Assembly (NCBI GenBank): GCA_021845595.1
Contig: JAJZVV010000007.1
Span: 116,280-180,279 of the forward strand
DNA: 64,000 nt
Source of the DNA: Pseudomonadota bacterium
GTDB lineage: Bacteria > Pseudomonadota > Alphaproteobacteria > Acetobacterales > Acetobacteraceae
Direction of reading: 5' to 3'
The notes beneath the pieces are model-generated. The model ran no database searches and was not told the origin of the DNA. It worked only from the letters and a program-made list of their open reading frames with translations. A program made the translations under genes and the position numbers. Numbering within the stretch: position 1 is the stretch's first letter; every line of letters starts with the position of its first letter. Of the stretch, positions 37,959-46,675 are shown in pieces.

Positions 37959-38472
37959 GATCGGTCTCTCTCAGGGCTTCGGCGGCCGCCAGCGCGGCTT
38001 TGACGATCGGCGCGTAGCCCGTGCAGCGACAGAGATGGCCGGAAAGCGCATCGCGGACCTCCGCCTCGTCGCAGTTCGGGCGCTCGCGCAGCAGGGCGTC
38101 GAGCGTCATCAGGATGCCCGGGGTGCAGAAGCCGCATTGCAGGCCGTGATGGGTGCGGAACGCCTCCTGAAGCACCGAGAGCCGGTCCGCCGCTGGCGCC
38201 AGCCCCTCGACCGTGCGGATCTCGGCGCCGTCGGCCTGCACGGCGAATGTCAGACATGCGCGTGCTGGCACGCCGTCGATCTGCACCGTGCATGCACCGC
38301 AGATGCCATGCTCGCAACCGACATGCGTGCCAGTCGCGCCGAGCACATGGCGCAGGAAATCATGCAGCAGCATCCGCGGCTCGGCCTCGCCACTGACCGT
38401 GCGGCCGTTCAGCGCGAGCCGCACCGGATGACGCTGCCCGGCATCGAGCACGACCGGACCGTGGCGGGACAT
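37951..38472 (-). CDS. hmfC: 2Fe-2S subunit of a xanthine oxidase-family dehydrogenase
   Basis: A 173-residue small subunit with the plant-type 2Fe-2S site ([17 protein letters not shown]) and the second, all-alpha 2Fe-2S domain ([12 protein letters not shown] and CRCTGYAPI), as in CoxS. It passes electrons from the molybdenum site to FAD. The ATG overlaps the stop of the FAD subunit by one base (TGATG). In the hmf model this is HmfC of 2-furoyl-CoA dehydrogenase. Confidence 0.88.
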   Translation of the reverse strand: MSRHGPVVLDAGQRHPVRLALNGRTVSGEAEPRMLLHDFLRHVLGATGTHVGCEHGICGACTVQIDGVPARACLTFAVQADGAEIRTVEGLAPAADRLSVLQEAFRTHHGLQCGFCTPGILMTLDALLRERPNCDEAEVRDALSGHLCRCTGYAPIVKAALAAAEALRETDHA

Positions 38473-39317
38473 CAGCCGCCCTCCTGGACGGCGCGGGCCT
38501 TCTGATCGCGCAGCGCCTCTTGGGCCACGTCCCGGCCGATGCGGCGGACCAGCTCGCGACGGTAGCGCGCCGACGCGTGCAGGTCGTCGCGCGCGTCGAG
38601 ATCCCAGGCGAAGGCGTCGAGCGCATCGCCGAAAGCCTGGTCCGTCGGCAGCACGCGCGAGATCGGGATCGCGGCGACGCCACCGACGGCCAGCCGCAGC
38701 CCCCTTTCGTCAGCGACAGCGGCAAACGCGGCGATGGCGAAATCGCCGTGGCGGCGCGAGATCTCGCGGAAAGCGTAGCCCGTGCCCGGACGGATCGCGG
38801 GCACCGAGACCGCCTCGATCAGCTCGTCCTCGGCGCGCGCCGTGACCATCATGCCGGTGAAGAATTCCTGCGCTGTCACGCGGCGTGCGCGGTGGCCGCT
38901 GCGCAGATGCACCTGCCCGCCCAGCGCGACGAGCACCAGCGGCAGCTCCGCGCTCGGGTCGGCATGCGCGACGGAACCGCACACCGTACCACGGCTGCGC
39001 GTCTGCATATGGCCGACCCAGGGCAGCGCCATGGCGAGCAGAGGCTGGCGCTTCGCGAGGCCATTGCGGGTTTCCAGCGCTCGTTGCCGAACGCCGGCGC
39101 CGACGGTGATCCGCGCGCCATCATCGTCGACGCGGTTCAGCGCCGTGACATGCATGATGTCCACCAGCAGCGCCGGGCGCGCGAGCCGCATGGTGAGCAT
39201 CGGCACCAGGCTTTGCCCGCCCGCGATCACGCGTGCCTCGCCGCCGCCGCGGTGCAGGGCTTCGAGCGCATGCTCCGTCGTGGCCGCGCGCAGATAGGCG
39301 AAGCGGGCCGGTTTCAC
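38472..39317 (-). CDS. hmfB: FAD subunit of a xanthine oxidase-family dehydrogenase
   Basis: A 281-residue CoxM-like subunit. The FAD loop VIAGGQSLVPMLTMRLARP and the second motif MQTRSRGTVCGSVAHADPSAELP are conserved in XO-family flavin subunits. I take the GTG at 39317 as start: it has GGAGG 7 nt upstream and overlaps the stop of the large subunit gene (GTGA). The longer GTG start at 39353 would add 12 residues inside the upstream gene. It accepts electrons from the 2Fe-2S subunit. Confidence 0.86.
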   Translation of the reverse strand: MKPARFAYLRAATTEHALEALHRGGGEARVIAGGQSLVPMLTMRLARPALLVDIMHVTALNRVDDDGARITVGAGVRQRALETRNGLAKRQPLLAMALPWVGHMQTRSRGTVCGSVAHADPSAELPLVLVALGGQVHLRSGHRARRVTAQEFFTGMMVTARAEDELIEAVSVPAIRPGTGYAFREISRRHGDFAIAAFAAVADERGLRLAVGGVAAIPISRVLPTDQAFGDALDAFAWDLDARDDLHASARYRRELVRRIGRDVAQEALRDQKARAVQEGG

Positions 39318-42286
39318 GCACGCCTCCGGAACAGCCTGAGCAGGCGGCGCCACAGGCTGGGCCGCCGGCCGCTCGCCTGCGCCGCGAGGGAGGCGAAGAA
39401 TTGTCCGATGATGACCCGCGCCGCGCCGTCCAGGAGCCGCCCGCCGATCGAGGCGACCTTGCCGCCCACGGCGGCCTCGTAATCATAGGTCAGCGCCGTA
39501 CGGGTCGGTCCGACCGGCTCGAGCCGCAGCCGCCCCCGGCCACGCCCGAAGCCCAGAACGCCGTCGACCGAGCCGGACAGCGTCACGGAGCGTGGCGCGT
39601 CGAGGTCGGACAGCGCGATCTCCGCACGGTAGCGCCCGCGCACCGGGCCGATGCCCAGCGTGACCTCCGCCTTGAACCGGGTCTCGTCCATGCGCTGGAC
39701 GTTATGGGCACCCGGCACCACGCGAGCGAGCCGATCGGGGTCGAGCAGCATGGCCCAGAGTTGCTCCGGCGCGGCGTCAACCTCGGCGTGGCCGCTGCCG
39801 AACAGCGCGCGCTCGCCGGGCGCCGCAGGCGGCGGTCGCGCCTCGCGGCGCGGCGACGAAGGCTCGGCGCCGTGCAGCGCTTCGGACAGGCGGGACGGCA
39901 GCAGCGGAAGCTGGATGTCCACCAGCCCAAGCGCGTCGGCGACCGCATTGGCGATGCAGACCGGCGTGGACATGGTGTTGCCCTCGCCGACGCCCTTCGC
40001 GCCCAGCGGCGTGAACGGCGACGGCGTCTCGTAGTGCAGGATGACGGGCTCCGGCACCTCCATCGCCGTCGGAATGAGATAGTCGGCCAGCGTGCCGGTG
40101 AGCAGGCTGCCATCCGGCCCGTAGGACTGCTCCTCCAGCAGCGCGGCCCCCAGCGCGTGGGCGAAGCCGCCGGTGACCTGCCCGGCCACCATGCCCGGGT
40201 GGAGGATGCGGCCGCAATCATGCATCGTCACGTAGCGGTCGAGCCGAATCGCGCCCGTGTCCCGGTCCACCTCGGCGCCGCAGAAATCGAAGATGAACCC
40301 GTGGCACAGCGACGAATTGACCTCGTCGGCGTCATTGGGAGCGCCGAGTTGCGGCGGCGTCCAGAACGCGGTCTCGCGCAGCGGCTGCTCGACATCCTCG
40401 GGCAGGGTCGCCGGCGCCCAATGGCCGGTCGCGGCGAGGCGGGAAAAGGCGACGGCATTGCCGGGGTTGCCGGGGCTGAAGACCTTGCCGGCGGCGAACA
40501 CCAGTTCGTCCGGGCGAGCGTTGAGCTGAACCGCGGCGACGCGGGCGAGCCGCTCCCGCAGCCTTGTCGCGGCGATCCAGGCAGCCCCCGCGACCGCTGG
40601 AGCGAAGCGGCTGGAGTAATTGCCGGAGGCGATGGACCAGGCATCCTTGGCGGTGTCCATCTCCGTGATCACGCGGATATCGGCGGGACGCAGTCCGAAC
40701 ACATCGGCCACCACCTGCCCCAGTACGGTGCGATGGCCCTGGCCCTGCGGGACGGAAGCGACGTGGACCGACACCGTTCCCCCCGGGTCAAGCGCGATGG
40801 TCGCGGTCGCCTGGGCACCGTTCTTGGGGCCGGCCCGACGCCGCTCGGCCGCGGTCAACACCGTGGTGATGTAGCCCATGTTGGAGACCGAGGGTTCCAC
40901 CACCGCCGCGTAGCCGATGCCATAGAGCCTTCCCTCGGCGCGCGCCTGCGCTCGCCGCGCCAGCAGGCCGGCATGACCGCCGTCACGCAGCGCCGCCTCC
41001 AGCGCTGCCGCATAATCTCCGGAATCCAGCAGCGCTCCGGTTGCCGTCCGATAGGGGAAGGCATCGGCCGGCACGAGGTTGCGTCGCACCACATCGAGCG
41101 GGTCGAGCCCGAGCGTTGCGGCGATGCGGCTGATCAGCCGTTCCAACGGGAAGTAGATCTGCGGGCCACCGAAGCCGCGGTTCAGCCCTGTCGGCAGCTT
41201 GTTGGTGACGACGACTCGGTTGCGGATGCGGACGTTCCGTATGGCGTAGGCACCGGTCATGTTGCCGTGCATGCGGTAGAGCGTGGCCGGTTCCGGGGCG
41301 CGCAAATGGGCGCCGCAATCCTCGATCTGATCCCAGTCGAGCGCCAGGATCCGCCCATCCTCGGCCACCGCAGCCTGAAGCCGGGTGGAGCGATTGGTGG
41401 CGGAGACGGCGCCCGCCAGGTGCTCCATCCGGTCCTCGATCCACTTCACCGGGCACCCGGCCAGCCTGGCCGCGACGGCGATCACGACGACGTAGGGAAA
41501 CACGCCCTGTTTCACGCCAAAACTGCCGCCGGAGTCCGGCGGCGTGCGCAGCCGCAGCCGGTTGCCGGGCACCCGCAACGCGCGGGCCATCACCGCGTGG
41601 ATGCTGAACGGCCCCTGGAAGTTGGCAAGCACATCGTAGGCGTCGAGCGCCGGGTCGTATTCCGCCACCACGCCGTAGGTCTCGATCGGCGTGCATGCGC
41701 TGCGCGGGTATTCGACGGCCACGCCGATGCGGTGCGGCGCCGAGGCGAAGGCAGCGTCCGGGTCGCCGTAGGAGAAGCTGCGATCGCTGGCCAGGTTCCC
41801 GGGAAAACCCTCATGCAGCAGCGGGGCCCCGTCGGCCAGGGCGTCGAGCGGCGCGACGACCGCTGGCAGCGGCGCGTAGCGGACCTCGATGGCGTCGAGC
41901 GCATCCTCGGCCAGATAGCGATCGGCCGCGACGGCGACGGCGACCGGCTCGCCGACATACCGCACCCGGTCGATCGCCATGGGCCAGCATTCCACCGGCG
42001 CCTTCACGCCCACGACCAGGCTGGAGGTGAGGCCCTGCAGCTCCGCCCCGGTCAGGACGGCGGCAACACCGGGCATCGCGCGGGCCGCCGCCGTATCGAT
42101 GCGTTCAATGCTGGCGTGGGCGTGCGGCGAGCGCAGAATGGCTGCGTGCAGCGTTCCGGGCGGCGTTCCGAGGTCGTCTATGAACCGGCCGCGCCCGGCG
42201 AGCAGCGCCGCATCCTCCACGCGCGGGATGGATTGGCCGACCCATCCGGCCTCGTCCCCGTTCCGTGCATGCAGGTCCAGCGCCAC
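39314..42286 (-). CDS. hmfA: Molybdopterin-binding large subunit fused to a CoxG-like domain
   Basis: About 990 residues. The main part is a xanthine oxidase-family large subunit: WVGQSIPRVEDAALLAGRGRF at the N terminus, TPPDSGGSFGVKQG, NRGFGGPQIYFPLERL, and the conserved active-site Glu in KGVGEGNTMSTP. The loop lacks the CSFR motif of CO dehydrogenase. From about residue 840 a SRPBCC (CoxG-like) domain is fused (GSGHAEVDAAPEQLWAMLLD). Heads an operon with FAD and 2Fe-2S subunits, ligase and crotonase in the order of hmfABCDE, so 2-furoyl-CoA dehydrogenase is the best fit. Start: a GTG at 42286 with GAGGGAG upstream; an ATG at 42331 is possible. Confidence 0.8.
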   Translation of the reverse strand: MALDLHARNGDEAGWVGQSIPRVEDAALLAGRGRFIDDLGTPPGTLHAAILRSPHAHASIERIDTAAARAMPGVAAVLTGAELQGLTSSLVVGVKAPVECWPMAIDRVRYVGEPVAVAVAADRYLAEDALDAIEVRYAPLPAVVAPLDALADGAPLLHEGFPGNLASDRSFSYGDPDAAFASAPHRIGVAVEYPRSACTPIETYGVVAEYDPALDAYDVLANFQGPFSIHAVMARALRVPGNRLRLRTPPDSGGSFGVKQGVFPYVVVIAVAARLAGCPVKWIEDRMEHLAGAVSATNRSTRLQAAVAEDGRILALDWDQIEDCGAHLRAPEPATLYRMHGNMTGAYAIRNVRIRNRVVVTNKLPTGLNRGFGGPQIYFPLERLISRIAATLGLDPLDVVRRNLVPADAFPYRTATGALLDSGDYAAALEAALRDGGHAGLLARRAQARAEGRLYGIGYAAVVEPSVSNMGYITTVLTAAERRRAGPKNGAQATATIALDPGGTVSVHVASVPQGQGHRTVLGQVVADVFGLRPADIRVITEMDTAKDAWSIASGNYSSRFAPAVAGAAWIAATRLRERLARVAAVQLNARPDELVFAAGKVFSPGNPGNAVAFSRLAATGHWAPATLPEDVEQPLRETAFWTPPQLGAPNDADEVNSSLCHGFIFDFCGAEVDRDTGAIRLDRYVTMHDCGRILHPGMVAGQVTGGFAHALGAALLEEQSYGPDGSLLTGTLADYLIPTAMEVPEPVILHYETPSPFTPLGAKGVGEGNTMSTPVCIANAVADALGLVDIQLPLLPSRLSEALHGAEPSSPRREARPPPAAPGERALFGSGHAEVDAAPEQLWAMLLDPDRLARVVPGAHNVQRMDETRFKAEVTLGIGPVRGRYRAEIALSDLDAPRSVTLSGSVDGVLGFGRGRGRLRLEPVGPTRTALTYDYEAAVGGKVASIGGRLLDGAARVIIGQFFASLAAQASGRRPSLWRRLLRLFRRRA

Positions 42287-42426
42287 CGCGCACACTCCCT
42301 CGCGCCGAAAGCGAGTGCACGGCCCGGCCATTCGCCGCCGGAGCCCCGGGCCACTCGCCTGCCGATTTCACTGGCCCGCTCATCCCTGAAATGCAAGCGG
42401 ATTTCCGGGACAGACGGGATGGCACG

Positions 42427-43317
42427 CTACGACTTGGCGCCGATCTCGTGGCAGGCGAGCTTCTCCAGCACGCGCACCATGCCGGAATGGTCCCACGCTG
42501 ACCCGCCGGCGGCCGCGGCGGCATTGAACAGTTCCTGGCAGGTCGCCGTGTTGGGCAGGCTGAGCCCGAGCGAGCGGGCGCCGGACAGCGCCAGGTTGAG
42601 GTCCTTCTGGTGCAGCTCGATGCGGAAGCCGGGGGCGAAGTTGCGCGCGATCATGCGCTCGCCATGGAGTTCGAGAATGCGCGAGTTGGCGAACCCGCCC
42701 ATCAGCGCCTGGCGCACACGCGCGGGGTCGGCGCCGGCCTTGGAAGCGAACAGCAGCGCCTCACCCACCGCCTCGATGGTCAGCGCGACGATGATCTGGT
42801 TCGCGACTTTCGTCGTCTGGCCGTCGCCGTTGCCGCCGACCAGGGTGATGTTCTTGCCCATCAGCTCGAACAGCGGCTTCACGGCGTTGAACGCGCGCTC
42901 CGGCCCGCCGACCATGATGGTGAGGCTGGCCGCCTTGGCTCCGACCTCGCCGCCGGAGACCGGCGCGTCCAGGTAGTCGCAGCCGAGATCATTGATGCGC
43001 TTGGCGAAATCCTTGGTCGCGATGGGCGAGATCGAGCTCATGTCGACGACGATCTTGCCCGGCGCGAGCCCCTCGGCGACGCCGTCCTTGCCGAACAGCA
43101 CCGCTTCCACGTGCGGGGTGTCCGGCACCATGACAATGATCACCTCAGCCGACCGCGCCACCTCGCGCCCACTGGTGCAGGGAATGGCGCCCTGCTCGAC
43201 CAGCGCCGCCGGCGGCGGAACGATGTCGTGGACGAACAGGCGGTGCCCGCCCGCGATCAGGTTGGCGACCATGGGCCGGCCCATGATGCCGAGACCGATG
43301 AAGCCGATCGTGCTCAT
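42427..43317 (-). CDS. glxR: 2-Hydroxy-3-oxopropionate (tartronate semialdehyde) reductase
   Basis: A 296-residue beta-hydroxyacid dehydrogenase that reduces tartronate semialdehyde to D-glycerate with NAD(P)H. Rossmann motif MSTIGFIGLGIMGRPMVANL at the N terminus, substrate loop DAPVSGGEVGAKAASLTIMVGG, catalytic Lys in TTKVANQIIVALTIEAVGEA, and KDLNLAL near the C terminus. The ATG at 43317 has AGGAGGAAAC upstream, and longer frames lack it. It is 35 bp after gcl, matching the gcl-glxR order for glyoxylate assimilation. A hyi (hydroxypyruvate isomerase) gene, often between them, is missing. Confidence 0.93.
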   Translation of the reverse strand: MSTIGFIGLGIMGRPMVANLIAGGHRLFVHDIVPPPAALVEQGAIPCTSGREVARSAEVIIVMVPDTPHVEAVLFGKDGVAEGLAPGKIVVDMSSISPIATKDFAKRINDLGCDYLDAPVSGGEVGAKAASLTIMVGGPERAFNAVKPLFELMGKNITLVGGNGDGQTTKVANQIIVALTIEAVGEALLFASKAGADPARVRQALMGGFANSRILELHGERMIARNFAPGFRIELHQKDLNLALSGARSLGLSLPNTATCQELFNAAAAAGGSAWDHSGMVRVLEKLACHEIGAKS

Positions 43318-43352
43318 GCGAAGTTTCCTCCTGGCTGCTGCAATGGCCCGGT

Positions 43353-45179
43353 TCAGCGCGGCGCGCCGGCCGGGGCGAGCGCGCGCGCGGCGCTCATGTC
43401 CTGACTCTTGCGGATCGAGAGGCTCGGGTCGAGGCACAGAATGTCCTCGAACTCGTTGACGCTGTCGACCTCAGTGCCCATGGCGATGTTGGTGACGCGT
43501 TCGAGGATGAATTCCAGCACCACCGGCACCTGATGCTCGCGCATCAGCGCCTCGGCGCGGGCGAACGCCTCCTTGAACTCGTTCGGGCTCTTCACCCGCA
43601 CCGCCTTGCACCCCAGCCCTTCGGCGACGGCGACATGGTCCACGCCGTAGCCCGGCACCGCGCCCTCCTCGGTGGCCGCGTTGATGTTGTCGAACGCGAG
43701 GCTGACCTCGAAATCCATCTCGAAGCCGCGCTGCGCCTGGCGGATGAGGCCGAGATAGGAGTTGTTCACCACGACGTGCAGATAGGGCAGCTTATGCTGC
43801 GCGCCGACGGCGAGTTCCTCGATCATGAACTGGAAATCATAGTCGCCGGAGAGCGCGACGATCTTGCGGTCGGGATCCGCGGCGCGCACGCCGAGCGCGG
43901 CCGGCAGGGTCCAGCCGAGCGGACCGGCCTGGCCGCAATTGATCCAGTTGCGCGGCCGGTAGACGTGCAGGAACTGCGCCCCGGCGATCTGCGACAGGCC
44001 GATGGTGGTGACGTAGCAAGTGTCGCGGTCGAACACCTCGTTCATTTCCTGATAGACGCGCTGCGGCTTCAGCGGCACCTGATCGAAATGGCTGCGGCGG
44101 AGCATGTTGTGTTTGCGATGCAGGCAGGCGGCTGCCCAGGCGGAACGGTCCTTCAGCGTGCCGGCCTCGCGCATGGCGCGCGCGACCTCGATGAACTGCA
44201 CCAGCGCGGCACGGGCGTCGGAGACGATGCCGAAATCCGGCGCGAAGACGCGTCCGATCTGCGTCGGCTCGATGTCGACATGCACGAATTTCCGGCCCTT
44301 GGTGTAGACCTCGACCGAGCCGGTATGGCGGTTGGCCCAGCGATTGCCGATGCCGAGCGCGAAATCGGATTCGAGAAAAGTGGCGTTGCCATAGCGGTGG
44401 CTGGTCTGCAGCCCGACCATGCCGGCCATCAGCGGATGGTCGTCGGCGATCGTGCCCCAGCCCATCAGCGTCGGGATCACCGGGATGCCGGTGAGCTCGG
44501 CGAACTCGACGAGCAGGTCGGCGGCGTCGGCGTTGATGATGCCGCCGCCGGCGATGATCAGCGGTCGTTCGGCGTCGTTGAGCATCGCCAGCGCCTTCTC
44601 CGCCTGCCGGCGGCTCGCGGCGGGCTTGTAGACCGGCAGCTTCTCGTAGGTGTCCTCGTCGAACTCGATCTCGGCCATCTGCACGTCGATCGGCAGGTCG
44701 ATCAGCACCGGGCCGGGGCGGCCGGAGCGCATGACGTGGAAGGCCTGCTGGAAGACCATCGGCACCTGTGCCGGCTCGCGCACACAGACCGACCATTTCG
44801 TCACGCCGCGGGCGATGGTCTCGATGTCGACGGCCTGGAAATCCTCCTTGAACAGCTTGGCGCGGGGCGCCTGGCCAGTGATGCAGAGGATGGGCACGGA
44901 ATCGGCGAGCGCGGTGTAGAGGCCGGTGATCATGTCGGTGCCGGCGGGACCGGAGGTGCCGATGCAAACGCCGATATTGCCTGGGCTGGCACGGGTGTAG
45001 CCATCCGCCATGTGCGAGGCGCCCTCGACATGGCGGGCGAGGATGTGGCGGATCGAGCCGCGCCGCTTCAGCGCCGCGTAGAGCGGGTTGATCGCCGCCC
45101 CGGGCACACCGAATGCGACGCTGATACCCTCGCGCTCGAGCACGCGCACCGCCGCGTCCACCGCTTTCATCCTGGCCAT
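43353..45179 (-). CDS. gcl: Glyoxylate carboligase (tartronate semialdehyde synthase)
   Basis: ThDP- and FAD-dependent enzyme joining two glyoxylates into tartronate semialdehyde and CO2. It has 608 residues. The segment [18 protein letters not shown] carries Val in place of the catalytic Glu that nearly all ThDP enzymes have, a hallmark of Gcl. Also seen are ThDP-binding [17 protein letters not shown] and [19 protein letters not shown], and central [16 protein letters not shown]. The ATG at 45179 follows AGGGGGAAG. The gene is divergent from an IclR regulator, with a palindrome between them, and drives glxR. Confidence 0.96.
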   Translation of the reverse strand: MARMKAVDAAVRVLEREGISVAFGVPGAAINPLYAALKRRGSIRHILARHVEGASHMADGYTRASPGNIGVCIGTSGPAGTDMITGLYTALADSVPILCITGQAPRAKLFKEDFQAVDIETIARGVTKWSVCVREPAQVPMVFQQAFHVMRSGRPGPVLIDLPIDVQMAEIEFDEDTYEKLPVYKPAASRRQAEKALAMLNDAERPLIIAGGGIINADAADLLVEFAELTGIPVIPTLMGWGTIADDHPLMAGMVGLQTSHRYGNATFLESDFALGIGNRWANRHTGSVEVYTKGRKFVHVDIEPTQIGRVFAPDFGIVSDARAALVQFIEVARAMREAGTLKDRSAWAAACLHRKHNMLRRSHFDQVPLKPQRVYQEMNEVFDRDTCYVTTIGLSQIAGAQFLHVYRPRNWINCGQAGPLGWTLPAALGVRAADPDRKIVALSGDYDFQFMIEELAVGAQHKLPYLHVVVNNSYLGLIRQAQRGFEMDFEVSLAFDNINAATEEGAVPGYGVDHVAVAEGLGCKAVRVKSPNEFKEAFARAEALMREHQVPVVLEFILERVTNIAMGTEVDSVNEFEDILCLDPSLSIRKSQDMSAARALAPAGAPR

Positions 45180-45264
45180 CGCTTCCCCCTGGCGTTGCTT
45201 TGCCTCGTGACGGCGGCACCATCGCGCGTTCCGCGGCGCTGCGCGAGTCTTTTCGGGGAGCTTC

Positions 45265-45441
45265 CCGCAATGCGGAATCTTCGTCGCATCCATCCGTTAT
45301 TACAACAGTGTATAGATTGCCGCACTGCCGGATTCATGGCCCACGGAGCGCGGAAGACGGCATCCGTCCCGCCCCAGTGGTGGCGTTCCCCCCAATGGAT
45401 TGGCGTGACCCCGCGGCGATGCCGTGGTTTCCGCATTGCGG
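45265..45441. promoter_or_regulatory. Paired palindromic operator candidates between gcl and iclR
   Basis: The 13-bp sequence TTCCGCATTGCGG occurs once on each strand: at 45265-45277 on the minus strand (86-98 bp before the gcl start) and at 45429-45441 on the plus strand (31-43 bp before the IclR start). Its core CCGCA-N-TGCGG is a perfect dyad. Between them lies an AT-rich TATTACAACAGTGTATA stretch likely to hold promoter elements. Binding by the IclR protein is inferred. Confidence 0.7.
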
Positions 45442-45471
45442 CAGCGCATCCCGTTTGCTACCCAGGCGGCG

Positions 45472-46341
45472 ATGCGTGCCCCCCGCAAGCCGGCCCAGGC
45501 CTTGAAGACCGCGTCGCGCGAGCGGCGCAGCGCGGCGGTGGCCGAGCGTAGCGACCAGGTGCAGTCGCTGGTCCGGGCGCTGTCCCTGCTCAACCGCCTC
45601 GCCACCGCCGACGAGGGCTACGCGTTGACCGAGCTCGCCCAGCAGGTCGGCCTCGCCTCCTCCACCGCGCACCGGCTGCTGACGACGCTGGAGCAGGAGC
45701 GCTACGTGCATTTCGATCCGGAGCGCCGGTTGTGGTCGGTCGGCGTGCAGGCCTTCGTCGCCGGTAGCGCCTTCCTCAAGACCCGCAGCCTGGCGGCCAG
45801 CGCGCGGCCGACGATGCGGGCGCTGATGGAGGAGAGCGGCGAGACGGTGAACCTCGCCGTCGAGGACCAGAACGAGGCGATCTATCTCGCCCAGGTCGAG
45901 TGCCGGCAGATGATGCGCGCCTTCGCCCGCCCCGGTGCGCGCGTGCCGCTGCACTGTTCCAGCGTCGGCAAGGCGTTGCTGTCGGCCGGCGATGAGGCGG
46001 CGCTGGCGAAAATCCTCCATCGCCAGGGGCTGCCGCGCGTCACCGTCAAGACCATCGCCACCGCCGCGGCGCTGCGCGCGGATCTCGCTCGCGCCCGCGA
46101 GCGCGGCTATGCCATCGACGATGAGGAGCACGCGATCGGGCTGCGTTGCGTCGCCGCGGTGATTTTCAACGAATCCGCCGAGCCGGTGGCCGCCGTTTCG
46201 GTGTCCGGGCCGATGGCGCGAATTCCGGACGAGCGCATCCCGCTGCTCGGCGATCTCGTCCGCCGCCGCGCCGATGCCATCACCGAGGCGCTCGGCGGCG
46301 CGCTGCCGCTCTGGCGCAGGCGGGCCGCGGCCGGTCAGTGA
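45472..46341 (+). CDS. IclR family transcriptional regulator
   Basis: A 289-residue regulator. The N-terminal winged helix-turn-helix is SLVRALSLLNRLATADEGYALTELAQ with QVGLASSTAHRLLTTLEQERYV; the C-terminal effector domain has VPLHCSSVGKALLSA and the region DDEEHAIGLRCVAAVIF typical for IclR. It probably controls gcl-glxR, as AllR/GclR do elsewhere, and itself. I start at the ATG at 45472 (AGGCGGCG upstream) because the GTG at 45424 would place the palindrome inside the coding region. It overlaps the convergent DUF6476 gene by 7 bp. Confidence 0.9.
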   Translation: MRAPRKPAQALKTASRERRSAAVAERSDQVQSLVRALSLLNRLATADEGYALTELAQQVGLASSTAHRLLTTLEQERYVHFDPERRLWSVGVQAFVAGSAFLKTRSLAASARPTMRALMEESGETVNLAVEDQNEAIYLAQVECRQMMRAFARPGARVPLHCSSVGKALLSAGDEAALAKILHRQGLPRVTVKTIATAAALRADLARARERGYAIDDEEHAIGLRCVAAVIFNESAEPVAAVSVSGPMARIPDERIPLLGDLVRRRADAITEALGGALPLWRRRAAAGQ

Positions 46342-46631
46342 CCCAGCGCGATGCGCGCAAGGATGGTGTTGGCGCGCAGGTCCAGCACCACCAGCCGGTC
46401 AGGCCCGCCGCCGCTGAGCTGCACCACCAGCCGATCACCGGCCGCCGCTGTGGCGGCGATGCGTGTCCCGTCCGGCTCACCCAGCGCGAGCGCGACGGCG
46501 CCGGGCATGTTGGCGGGGAGGCTCGCCGCCGATGGCGCATGGGCGCGCTGGACCAGCAGCACGACCAGCGTCGTCGATCCGATCAGGATCGCCAGCCCCA
46601 TCACCACGACCAAAGCGATCAGCGCCCGCAT
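46335..46631 (-). CDS. DUF6476-like membrane-anchored protein
   Basis: A 98-residue protein with one N-terminal transmembrane segment (MRALIALVVVMGLAILIGSTTLVVLLV), then a short periplasmic domain with GDRLVVQLSGGGPDRLVVLDL. The ATG at 46631 has GGGAGAGAGC upstream. It resembles the small proteins annotated DUF6476 that neighbour rluD in alphaproteobacteria, and it is divergent from rluD by 44 bp. Function is unknown. Confidence 0.7.
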   Translation of the reverse strand: MRALIALVVVMGLAILIGSTTLVVLLVQRAHAPSAASLPANMPGAVALALGEPDGTRIAATAAAGDRLVVQLSGGGPDRLVVLDLRANTILARIALGH

Positions 46632-46675
46632 GCCGCTCTCTCCCGTTCCTGCCCCGCCCGCGCCATGGACCACCC

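Noticed and set aside
39233..42976. Open frame of more than 1,200 codons on the plus strand opposite the hmfA-like gene
   Set aside because: It is the antisense shadow of a high-GC gene: the encoded sequence is Arg/His/Gly-rich without any domain, while the minus strand has a complete xanthine oxidase-family subunit. The same holds for the long plus frame at 10143-13292 opposite the FAD/FeS dehydrogenase.
45424..45471. GTG start for the IclR regulator
   Set aside because: It would put the palindromic site in the coding sequence and adds residues not expected for the family; the ATG at 45472 has a plausible ribosome-binding site.
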